Of a stretch of DNA of 64,000 nucleotides, positions 1 to 9,871 are shown one piece after another. The stretch covers positions 22,391,501 through 22,455,500 of the forward strand of contig CM043698.1 of assembly GCA_023935145.1 (NCBI GenBank), read 5' to 3'. This DNA is from Bretschneidera sinensis. Taxonomy: Eukaryota; Streptophyta; Magnoliopsida; Brassicales; Akaniaceae. The position numbers were made by a program, and so were the translations under genes. Below the pieces are notes generated by a model. That model was not told where the DNA came from. It worked only from the letters and a program-made list of their open reading frames with translations, and made no database searches. Every line of letters starts with the position of its first letter. Within the stretch, counting starts at the first letter, position 1.

Positions 1-79
1 GAAAAGTATGCTAACAATATTTAGAACTTACAAGTTGTTGATGTGCTTGGCTCACAAAAGAGATATGAGTTTATTATAA

Positions 80-2091
80 ATGTTCAATACTTCATCTCAA
101 TGTTCAGGGCTAAAATATAAGGAGCTTCCAAGCATGAGTTTATGCGTATTTTGGTTGCTTTTTATGCAAATATTTGAACTCTCTTTTGCCTACTCAGTAC
201 TTGCAGGAAACGAGACAGATACACTCTCCCTTCTAGCCTTTAAGGCCCAAATTACTGATGATCCTCTCGATATTTTGAGCTCATGGAATGAATCTACACA
301 TTTCTGCGCATGGTTTGGTGTGACGTGTGACCGTGGACAGCAGAGGGTAACCGTGCTGAACCTACCATCGCTCCAATTGTTGGGTGGCCTAACTCCTCAA
401 ATTGGGAACTTGAGTTTTCTGAGGACATTAAACCTTCAAAACAATAGCTTCATCAATGCTATTCCTCATGAACTCGGTCGCTTGATCCGGCTAGAGGAAT
501 TGGGTCTTGAAAACAATATATTCAAGGGTGAAATCCCTGCCAACATATCACGTTGCTCTAACCTCCTTTACCTTGGCTTAACGGGTAACAAGCTGACGTG
601 AAAGCTCCCTGCAGAACTTGGTTCATTATCAAAGCTGCGGGTACTTATGTTCTACAAGAACAATCTAGTAGGTGAGATCCCACCTTCTTTGGGAAATCTT
701 TCTTCACTTGAAACTATTAGTGGAACAAGACATAATTTGCATGGAGGTATTCCAGATAGCTTTGGGAAATTGAAGATGCTGAAAAACCTTATGTTTGGTG
801 CAAACAGTCTAACTGGTATTATCCCCCCCCTTCAATATACAATCTCTCTTCTATTACTCTTTTTTCAACACCAGTTAACCAACTTCAAGGGAGTCTGCCT
901 CCTGACATGTGCCATATGTTTCCAAACCTTGAGAAACTTAATATTCATTCAAATCAATTTAGTGGACCTATCTCAGCTACATTCTCCAATGCTTCTAAAC
1001 TTCTAATCCTTGAATTATCCAGTAACAATTTTTCGGGGAAAGTGCCTTCCTTGGGAGGCCTGACTAATTTGCAAGAGTTGACGTTGGATAAAAAAAACCT
1101 TTGAAATGGTGAAGATGACGATTTGAATTTTCTCTCACATCTTGTTAAATGTAGCAATTTAGAAGCTTTAATTATTAGTGACAACAATTTCGGAGGGATG
1201 TTGCCAGAAAATATAAGCAACTTCTCAGCTTCGCTGAGAAAGTTTGGATTTGGAAGAAATCAGATTCATGGAAGCATTCCCACTGAGATTGGAAATCTCA
1301 TCAGTCTGGAAGCATTAGGTCTAGAGACGAACCACTTCAGATTGAATAATCTGCAGGGGAGCATTCCATCAAGTCTTGGAAGATGTCAGAATCTGTTGAT
1401 GATGTACCTTTCACAAAACAGTCGTAGTGGAACAATACCAAGAGAAATAACGATGATATCTTCCTTAGGAGTGGATTAATACCTATCTGGCAACAAAATT
1501 GACAGGTTCCATTGCCGTGGAAGTTGGTGACTTGACGAATCTTGGCACTTTAGATGTTTCAAATTCTGAGAACACTAGGCAGTTGCAGAAGCTTGGAAAA
1601 ATTATTTATGGAGGGGAACTTCTTGCGAGGGACAATTCCTCAATCTTTGAGAGCACTTGAAGGTTTAGATCTCTCTCACAACAACCTGTCCGGCCAAATT
1701 CCCCAGTTTTTAGGAAGTTTTAAATTTTTGGAGTATTTGAATCTCTCAGTCAATGATTTCGAAGGTGAGGTACCTATGCAAGGAGTATTCAAGAATGCAA
1801 GTGCTGTTTCACTTGCGGTAGATTTTCTGATTTACACTTGTCCATTTGTACGATTAAAGGGTTGAAGAAAAGCCGGACTCCAGCGCTGAAACTGATTATC
1901 CCTATTGTTTTTGGGATTCTCTTATTGACTGATATTTTTGTTGATAATTTTTTACCAGTTGAGAAAAACAAAGGAGCCCTCTATTAGACCACCATTGTTG
2001 GGTTCACTATTGCAAGTTTCATACAAAGAGTTCCTAAAAGCAACTGGTGGGTTCTCTTCAGACAATCTGATCGGTATGGGTTGTTTGGTTC
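80..2091 (+). pseudogene. LRR receptor-like kinase pseudogene 1, 5' part (LRR ectodomain to glycine loop)
   Basis: This is a degraded copy of an LRR receptor-like Ser/Thr kinase of the subfamily-XII type (At3g47570/EFR/Xa21-like). Intact members sit in the plasma membrane and sense extracellular ligands. Visible parts are a signal peptide (region of MSLCVFWLLFMQIFELSF), the LRRNT segment (SSWNESTHFC..GVTC), many LRRs of the GxIPxxLGxLxxLxxLxL type, a transmembrane remnant near 1900-1960, and the juxtamembrane and kinase start (GGFSSDNLIGMG). Lesions include TGA at 599-601, a frame change at the C-run near 826-833, TGA at 1102-1104 where the paralogue has a Gly codon, and internal deletions relative to the copy at 9872-13054. 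The normal ATG seems lost (AAG GAG where the paralogue has ATG GAG). The frame is finally split at 2091 by a Copia insertion. The 3' part resumes at 6863. Confidence 0.9.
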
Positions 2092-2470
2092 TGTTGGTGA
2101 TTTGCATCAGGTGCTGCTGCACCACTCTGTCCTTACTGCCCTTGTTAGCTGCTGTCATTACTACTATTGTCAGCTGCATTTACTACCCCTTGTCATCTAC
2201 ATTTACTACCCCATGTTCTTTGTCATTTATTAGCCTATGTTATCAGTCATTACTAACCCATGTGATCAGTCATTACTACCCCATGTGTGCTGTACCATGT
2301 ATTAGTTGTTTTTGTTTATTTTTTTCTGCAGCTTTACTTTTCAGCTCTTATATATATTGTAAGCTGATGCATTATGAAAATAGAATTTCATATTACATTT
2401 TCTGTGTATCTTCTTCCATTCTCTCCTTGTTCTAAGAAAATTCTTGTTCTTTCATTCTTTAAAACTAACA
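2092..2470 (+). repeat. Copia-1 5' LTR
   Basis: The 379-bp direct repeat starts TGTTGGTGATTTGC and ends AAAACTAACA. It carries a TATA-like stretch near 2348-2357 and a pyrimidine-rich body with several TCATTACTACCCCATG-like subrepeats. Its partner is 6480-6862. Confidence 0.95.
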
Positions 2471-2472
2471 AT

Positions 2473-2483
2473 TGGTATCGGAG
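2473..2483 (+). other. Copia-1 primer-binding site
   Basis: TGGTATCGGAG lies two bases after the 5' LTR. It is one substitution from the usual plant Copia site TGGTATCAGAG, which pairs with the 3' end of initiator-Met tRNA to prime minus-strand synthesis. Confidence 0.8.
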
Positions 2484-2514
2484 TTTTATTTCTGAGTGAT
2501 CTGTGAGTGTTCAA

Positions 2515-3963
2515 ATGGAAAGAGAATCCAGTTTTTCATCAATTGATCCACCTGTTTTTGATGGAAACAACTATCAAATGTGGGCAGTGCGTATAGAGAC
2601 CTACCTGGACGCGTTGGATCTGTGGGAGGCTGTAGAAGAAGATCATGAAGTTCAGCCTCTCCCAGCAAATCCTACTATGACACAGATCAAGATACAAAAG
2701 GAGAAAAGGACAAGAAAATCGAAGGTGAAGGCATGTCTATTTGCAGCGGTTTCACCAACGATTTTTACCAGAATTATGTCTCTCAAAAAAGCTAAGGCTA
2801 TTTAGGACTATCTCAAGGAAGAATATGCAGGAAATGAAAGAATTAAAGGGATACAAGTCTTGAACTTGATAAGGGAATTCGAACTTCAAAGAATGAAGAG
2901 CTCCGAGACGATTAAAGATTACTCAGACAGGCTTCTTAGCATTGCAAACAAAGTGAGGCTTCTTGGATCTATGTTTACTGACTCAAGAATTGTAGAAAAA
3001 ATTCTTGTTACAGTACCTGAAAGATATGAAGCAACCATCACTACCTTGGAGAATACCAAGGATCTGTCAAAAATTTCCTTGGCAGAATTGTTTAACGCAA
3101 TGCAAGCACAAGAGCAAAGAAGACTGATGAGGGAGGATGCAACAATCGAAGGAGCTTTGGCAGCCAAGCATCAAAACACGGCCAGAAACAAAGAGAAAAA
3201 GAAGAAAGATTTTGAAGGAAATGGAGCAAGTACAGCATCAGCCATTGCAAAAGGAAATAATGGAAATCAGAGGAAATCCTATCCACCTTGCCAACACTGC
3301 GGAAAAAATGGTCATCCTCCGTTTAGATGCTGGAGAGGACCTGATGTTAATGTTCCACCTTGCCAACACTGCGAAAAAAAGGGTCATCCTCCGTTTAGAT
3401 GCTGGAGAAGACCTGATGCTAAGTGTTCCAAGTGCAATCAACTTGGACATGAAGCAGTAATTTGCAAAGGAAAAGCTCAGCAGCAGGAAGTTGAAGCCCA
3501 AGTTGCAGATCAAGAGGATGAAGATCAGCTTTTTGTGGCATCTTGCTTTGCAAGCAGTAGTTCGACTGATAGTTGGTTAATTGACAGTGGCTGTACCAAC
3601 CACATGACCAATGACAAGGAACTCTTCAGAGATTTGAGGCCAACTGACATTACTAAAGTCAGAATTGGCAATGGTGATTACATCTCTGTCAAAGGGAAAG
3701 GAACAATCTCTATAACCAGCACTACAGGCACAAAGAGAATTTCATATGTTCTCTACATACCAGAAATTGACCAAAACTTGTTGAGTGTAGGTCAATTGAT
3801 TAAAAAATGCTTTAAAGTGATCTTTGAAGATAGTTACTGTCATATTCTTGATGTCACGGGTCAGGAAATTCTTAAAGTGAGAATGAAGGGCAAAAGTTTT
3901 TCTTTCGATCCCATCAAAGAAAAACTTGCTGCATTTTCAACCGAAGCTAGCAACACCGAGTTA
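2515..3963 (+). pseudogene. Copia-1 gag and protease region (broken)
   Basis: The ATG at 2515 starts a Gag with the UBN2/Copia capsid signature (PPVFDGNNYQMWAVRIETYL). Intact Gag forms the cytoplasmic virus-like particle. A TAG at 2803-2805 replaces a Trp codon expected in the AIWDYLKEEY motif. The frame resumes at once and runs to 3963. Downstream are three CCHC zinc knuckles (CQHCGKNGHPPFRC, CQHCEKKGHPPFRC, CSKCNQLGHEAVIC), so this element has more knuckles than the usual one. The aspartic protease follows with WLIDSGCTNHMTND at about 3574-3615. The frame ends with a TAG at 3964-3966, just before the integrase HHCC domain, again at an expected Trp (LWHKRLGH). Confidence 0.9.
3283..3426 (+). 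repeat. 72-bp tandem duplication of the gag zinc knuckle
   Basis: Two adjacent 72-bp copies, 3283-3354 and 3355-3426, each begin CCACCTTGCCAACACTGCG and encode one complete CCHC knuckle plus linker. They are in frame (24 codons each) and differ at only a few positions. The third, divergent knuckle follows at about 3423-3464. Confidence 0.93.
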
Positions 3964-3966
3964 TAG

Positions 3967-6467
3967 CACAAGAGACTTGGTTATTGTCACTTGCAAAGGA
4001 TACAGCTCATGAAGAAAAAGGATACCGATTTGTGATGCTTGTCAATACGGTAAACAAAAACGGAGACCATTCCCAAAGTCAACCTGGAGAGCCTCTCACA
4101 AGTTGCAGCTAATCCACACAGATGTATCTGGTCCTCAAAGAACTCTGTCATTAGCAGGTAGTCCGTATTACATTGCCTTCATTGATGACTTTACAAGAAT
4201 GTACTGGATTTTTTTCTTAAAATTCAAGTCAGAAGTGGCTGGAGTGTTTTGGAAGTTCAAGAAGGTGGTGGAAAACCAAAGTGACTGCAAAATTCAAGCT
4301 CTAAGGTCAGATAATGGAAAAGAATACACCTCAGAAGAACTCAATCTGTTTTGCGAGGAAGCAGGCATAGAACACCAGCTTACTGCTCCATATACTCCGC
4401 AACAAAACAGAGTTAGTGAAAGGAGAAACAGATACATAATGGAGATGACCAGATGTATGCTTCATGACAAGGAGTTGCCAAAGAAGCTTTGGGCTGAGGC
4501 AGCAAGTACTGCTGTTTTCTTGCAGAACAGATTGCCTACCAAGGCGTTGGAGGAAAAACTCCATTCGAGGCTTGGAATGGCTATAAACCTACTCTCAATT
4601 TTCTTAGAGTGTTCGGTTGTATGTGTTTCTCTCACGTTCCACAGGTCAAGCGTGATAAACTTGACAAAAAGTCAGAACCGGGCATCTTTATGGGTTATAG
4701 TTCTTCCTCTAAAGCCTACAAGGTGTATCAACCTCAAACAGGGAAGTTAATTGTTAGTAGAGATGTGTTATTCAATGAAGATGAAAAGTGGAATTGGGAA
4801 CAGACACAAGAGACATCCACAAGCATACACAAATCAAGTCTCCTCTTCTAAACGACAGAAGAAGATTTGGAAGATGATCCACCAATCCGTGGAACAATAC
4901 CGCTCTATGATATCTATCAAAGATGCAATGTGGCTATTTGTGAACCTGCAGGTTATGAAGAAGCCATTAAAAACCAGAAATGGAAGAAAGCAATGGATGA
5001 GGAGCTGTACATGATCAAGAAAAACGAGACATAGCAGCTTGTTGATAGACCTCAAGATAGAAAAATCATTGGGGTCAAATGGGTGTTTAGAACCAAGTTC
5101 AATGCTGATGGATCCATCAACAAACACAAAGCCAGGCTTGTTGTCAAGGGGTATGCTCAAGTTTTTGGAGTTGATTACTCAGATACATTTGCCCTTGTTG
5201 CTAGATTAGACACTATTCGGCTGGTGCTAGCTATAGCAGCCCAAAATGGGTGGAAAGTGTTCCAATTAGATGTAAAATCAGCCTTCTTAAATGGTCTATT
5301 GCAGGAGGAGATCTTTGTTGAGCAACCAGAAAGATTCATTGAAGAAGGCCATGAAGACAAAGTGTACCTACTAAAAAAGGCTCTCTATGGCTTAAAACAA
5401 GCGCCTAGAGCCTGGTATAGTAGGATAGATAATCATCTATTGAGCTTGGGTTTTACAAAAAGCCTATCAGAAGTCACCTCTATGTTAAGAAAAAGGGGAC
5501 TAACTTTCTTATTGTGTCATTATACGTTGATGACTTGTTGGTGACAGGTAACAATGCCAAGCTTGTTGATGAATTCAAGCAAGAGATGATGCTGGTTTTT
5601 GATATGACAGACCTTGGTCTGATGACATATTTCCTTGGTATGGAGATCAAACAAGATGAAGGAGAATTTTTCGTTTGTCAAAGAAAGTATGCTAAGGAAA
5701 TACTTTAAAAGTTTTGTATGGAGGAATGCAAAGCAACGGCTACACCAATGAGTCAGAAGGAAAGCCTAAGTAAGGAAGATGGCACAGACAAAGTTGAAGA
5801 AGGCTATTTCAGAAGCTTGGTTGGATATCTAATGTACCTAACTGCAACCAGGCCAGATATCTTTTTTGCTGTAAGCATTCTCTCTCGTTTTATGCATTGT
5901 GCTAGTGAAATGCATCTTAAAGCAGCAAAAAGGGTCATTAGGTACATCAAAGGGACTGTTAACTTTGGTGTAAAATTCAAGAAGTGTCAAAACTTCAAGT
6001 TGATGGGATTTTCTGACAGTGATTGGGGTGGATCCATGGATGATATGAAGAGTACATCTGGTTACTGTTTTAGTCTAGGATTAGGTGTGTTCTCTTGGTG
6101 TTCCAAGAAACAAGAATGTGTAGCACAGTCTACTGCAGAGGCTGAATTTGTTGCTGCTACAGCAGCAGTGAATCAAGTATTGTGGTTGAGGAAGCTGTTA
6201 TGTGATCTACATTTGAAACAACTGAATGATACAAAGGTATTTGTGGACAATCAAGCTGCAATTGCAATATCTCATAATCTGGTTTTTCATGGAAAAACTA
6301 AACATTTTAAGATTAAGCTATTCTTTCTAAGAGAAGTGCAGAAAGAAGGAGATGTGAGCTTGATTTATTGCAGATCTGAAGATCAGCTTGCATACATTTT
6401 CACAAAACCTCTACCAGCAAACAGATTTGAGCCTCTTAGGGAGAGACTTGGAGTTTGCAGCTCCTAA
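3967..6467 (+). pseudogene. Copia-1 integrase, reverse transcriptase and RNase H (broken)
   Basis: The integrase has the HHCC region (HKRLGYCH...CDACQYGKQ) and the core acidic residues in LIHTDVSGPQ, RSDNGKEY and the E of QNRVSERRNR. Reverse transcriptase has [37 protein letters not shown] and the catalytic [12 protein letters not shown] (YVDD at 5523-5534). RNase H has DSDWGG, STAEAEFVA and DNQAAI and ends with the stop at 6465-6467. Reading needs several frame changes (near 4570-4610, 4750-4850 and 5500-5520). Stops occur at 5032-5034 (TAG for the expected Trp in ETWQLVDRP) and at 5706-5708. The catalytic motifs survive but the polyprotein does not. Confidence 0.92.
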
Positions 6468-6470
6468 TGC

Positions 6471-6479
6471 AAGGAGGAG
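6471..6479 (+). other. Copia-1 polypurine tract
   Basis: AAGGAGGAG lies directly before the 3' LTR. This is the position and composition expected of the plus-strand primer. Confidence 0.75.
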
Positions 6480-6862
6480 TGTTGGTGATTTGCATCAGGT
6501 GCTGCTGCACCACTCTGTCCTTACTGCCCTTGTTAGCTGCTGTCATTACTACCTTTGTCAGCTGCATTTACTACCCTTTGTCATCTGCATTTACTACCCC
6601 ATGTTCTTTGTCATTTACTAGCCCATGTTATCAGTCATTACTACCCCATGTGATCAGTCATTACTACCCCATGTGTGTTGTACCATGTATTAGTTGTTTT
6701 TGTTTATTTTTTTCTGCAACTTTACTTTTCAGTTCTTATATATATATATTGTAAGCTGATGCATTATGAAAATAGAATTCCAGATTACATTTTCTGTGTA
6801 TCTTCCTCCATTCTCTCCTTGTCCAAAGAAAATTCTTGTTCTTTCATTCTTTAAAACTAACA
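6480..6862 (+). repeat. Copia-1 3' LTR
   Basis: The 383-bp copy has the same ends as 2092-2470 (TGTTGG...ACTAACA). The main length difference is a longer TA run (about 6737-6750). It is followed by the GGTTC target duplication. Confidence 0.95.
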
Positions 6863-8043
6863 GGTTCTGTGTATAAAGGAATACTTGTTCAGGATGGAAG
6901 CCTTGTGGCAGTGAAGGTACTAAATCTTCAACATCCAGAAGCTTCCAGGAGTTTCATGTCTAAATGTCAAGCCTTGAGAAATATCAGGCATCGGAATCTT
7001 GTCAAAATCATAACTGGTTGTGCTAGTATTGATTTCCAAGGTAATGACTTCAAGGATCTAGTTTACGACTTCATGGTGAATGGGAGTCTAGAGGAGTGGT
7101 TGCATCCAATTTTTTCAAGTGATGAAAAGCTTGTGGTACTGAGGAATTTAAATCTTCTACAGAGATTAAATATTTCCATTGATGTGGCTTCTGCATTGGA
7201 ATACCTTCATCTTCACTGTTAACCACTGATAGTTCACTGCGACCTTAAGCCAAACAATATTCTTCTGGATGGTGAAATGACTGAACATGTAGGTCACTTT
7301 GGGTTAGCAAGATTCCTACCAAAGCAAACCTCAATATTTCTTCTAACCCAAAAAGTTCCATTGGAATACGAGGATTGATGGGCTACACTGCTCCAGGTAA
7401 TATGCTTTCCTTGGGTTTTCCAATTAGAGGAGTTTCATTTTACAAGCTTAAAGATTTAATGATATGGAAGGATTTTCTTTTCAGTAACAACAGAAAGTAT
7501 CTCTACAAATCAATTTTGCAATTTTTCAGGCTGAATGTGTTTTGCGAAGATTTGATAGTGACATTCTTTTAATTAAACTCCTTTTAGAGTTAAATAATTC
7601 ACAATATTTGATGTTGTGAGTTGCAGAGTATGGTATGGGGAGTCAAGTGTCAACATATGGGGATGTGTACAGTTTTGGTATACTCTTGCTGGAAATGTTT
7701 ACGGGGAAAAAGGCCTACGGATGAAATGTTCAAAGATAGTTTAAATCTTCACAATTTTGTTGAAAACGCTTTGACTCAACAGTTGGCAGAGATTGTAGAT
7801 CCAGCACTTATCCATGAAAGAGAAGAGGGGGATACAAGTGTCCACAGTTGCTTGATTTCGATATTGCGAATTGGGGTGGCGTGTTCTGCAGAATTGCCAA
7901 GGGAAAGAATGAACATCGGTGATGTCGAAACTCAGTTACATTCCATCAAGAACAAACTTCTCAGAACTGGAATACATGGACAGATACAAGCTTGGAGTCG
8001 TCTTGAATCAGCAGGTAATATATTTTATTCTCTGGTCTCATGA
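6863..8043 (+). pseudogene. LRR receptor-like kinase pseudogene 1, 3' part (kinase domain)
   Basis: This continues the kinase from GSVYKG. Visible motifs are the ATP-anchoring [17 protein letters not shown] and [12 protein letters not shown]. The usual DFG is GHFG, so the magnesium-binding Asp is His. A TAA at 7220-7222 interrupts the frame where the paralogue has a Cys codon just before ETPIVHCDLK. Exon 1 ends at 7396 and a 230-bp GT-AG intron (7397-7626) follows at the position conserved in this family, before EYG. The second exon is open from 7627 to the stop at 8041-8043 ([27 protein letters not shown]...). With the lost Asp and several stops this is not an active kinase. Confidence 0.9.
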
Positions 8044-9871
8044 GTACTGTGCTAATAAACCAATAAGCAAATTTTGTTAGCTAATAATGTCATGAAGATC
8101 ATATGGTCAAGTTATAATTCACAATATATTAAGGCCAATCTTCTTTAAACTGAGATATAGGGACAGCATGATATAACAGCCTTATCAGAAGTGAAGTCTT
8201 ACATCATTGTCTCTAATGCCTTGTTTTAAGAAATAATCATGGTTCTCATAAGCAAAATAGTCAGGGAAGCAAGAATGTTTATACATTATTGGAAATCTCC
8301 AGAAAATAAAATTATGATAATTTAAATCCAGATGATCAGCGTAGGTTAACAAGCTCGAAAGCCTTCCAAAAATTAATAAAGATATATCACTTGCCTACCC
8401 TGTTTGATTCTGTTTCTACTAATCTGTTATGTAACTGCAGGTGCTTAATAAGACCAGAAAATGGATTCTGCAGAGGAGAGTATATGTACCAGATCCTAAA
8501 TAAATCGTCGCAAATAGGATGAGCATTAGAATAAGTGAAGTGGATGAGAGAGAATAAGGTGCCAATCACATTTTAGATCCTGTTTATTTTGTGATTAAAC
8601 AAAACAAAACTGATTGAATTCTCAGAAATATAAGTGAAAGGAAAAATCTGTTTTCAAATTATCATGGTGCCAGTAGACAGTTCTCTCACCTTTTTCGTTC
8701 TTTATATTTTAGCTCCTTCCTGTCATTTTCCTCCCTCTTTTGTTGATGATTGTCTCAGATGACATATTTTAAGTTCAAACTCATAGTGATGTTTCGCTAG
8801 AGATTTAATATTCACCTAAAGCAACTTGTCTTACTTTCCTTAAAAAGAAAAGTTGCTTTAAATCTCCACCCAAACATCATTACTATTAATCAATTTGGAC
8901 TTGGTTACAAAAAATGCAAACTGTCCACACAAGAAAGGCCGGTGTGCTGAATCTCAATTTTTTAAAATTATTTTCCCTAAAAATGTTTATTACTGAGATG
9001 ATCAACACTACTTCACTGACTTTAAAAGTTCATAATGTTGCATTCACACTCTGCTGCCAATCAAATTGTTCCCTTTTCAAAAAAATTCATGATTATGTTT
9101 TATATCTTCAAATATTAAATTCTACTAATAATTTCCAGTACTCCAATTCTTCAAGATTGTGGATTGATAATCTAAAATATAACAGAGAATTTCCATGGAG
9201 TTGGTAAAAAGCTCATCTCACTGGGATGCTACTTCTATCTTTAACATGTCATCAAAAAATTGAGAACCACTAAATGGAAACTAACAAACTTGGACATAAC
9301 AAAGTACTACATTTGAAAATTGTCTCAATTTAACTTCAATGCTGAGATTGTGAGATAATTCCTCAATGCATTACATTTACCAGTCAGTGGCATCCCATGG
9401 CAGTCTTAAAATTCCACACTCCTGAAGATTCTACGTAACACTTTTGAAAGCTAAAACCAGATATAAAAGTTATACATGCAAGCAGATGCATAATTGAGTA
9501 AATATGCAGGGTAATTCCTGGGCACTATTATGTGCTCAATTTTATCTTTATTCATTCCCTTAATAGAATCATAGATGCAGCTTTCCTTTCAAAACAAACC
9601 AATAAGGATTTTTTATGCCTTTATTCTCACATTATCAATAATAGGCATAATGGAGACTAACAAATTGGGACATAACATAAAGTACAATGTTTCATGACTT
9701 GAATTTAATTAGCTCCTACCCTAGTTAAAAGTAATTGTTCTGCTTGACTCACAAAAGACTCCATGATGTTGAAAAGTCACAGATGTTGAAGTTTGTCAGA
9801 GACGATACAACAAAGCTAAACATATCTTTATGCATATTTTAGACTTCAGCTAAATGTTCAGGTCTAAAATA
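8044..9871 (+). other. Intergenic spacer between the two RLK copies
   Basis: About 1.8 kb of AT-rich sequence without convincing coding content. The open stretch at 8914-9207 has no recognisable domain and low-complexity composition. The last 30 bases before 9872 resemble the region before pseudogene 1, so the two RLKs share upstream sequence as expected for a tandem duplication. Confidence 0.6.

Larger units (their letters stand above)
2092..6862 (+). mobile_element. Copia-1: complete but inactive Ty1/Copia LTR retrotransposon inside RLK pseudogene 1
   Basis: The 4.77-kb element has LTRs at 2092-2470 and 6480-6862 that begin TGTTGG and end ACTAACA. It is flanked by a 5-bp target duplication GGTTC (2087-2091 and 6863-6867). 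The intact paralogue at about 12001-12030 gives the uninterrupted site, confirming both boundaries. The internal region has the Copia order gag, protease, integrase, reverse transcriptase, RNase H. Premature stops and frameshifts (for example TAG at 2803, 3964 and 5032) mean it cannot make a full polyprotein. By eye the LTRs differ at about 15 of 379 sites plus a 4-bp TA indel, so the insertion is moderately recent. Confidence 0.96.

Noticed and set aside
8914..9207. Open stretch of 97 codons between the RLKs
   Set aside because: AT-rich random-looking protein without recognisable motifs or splice context.
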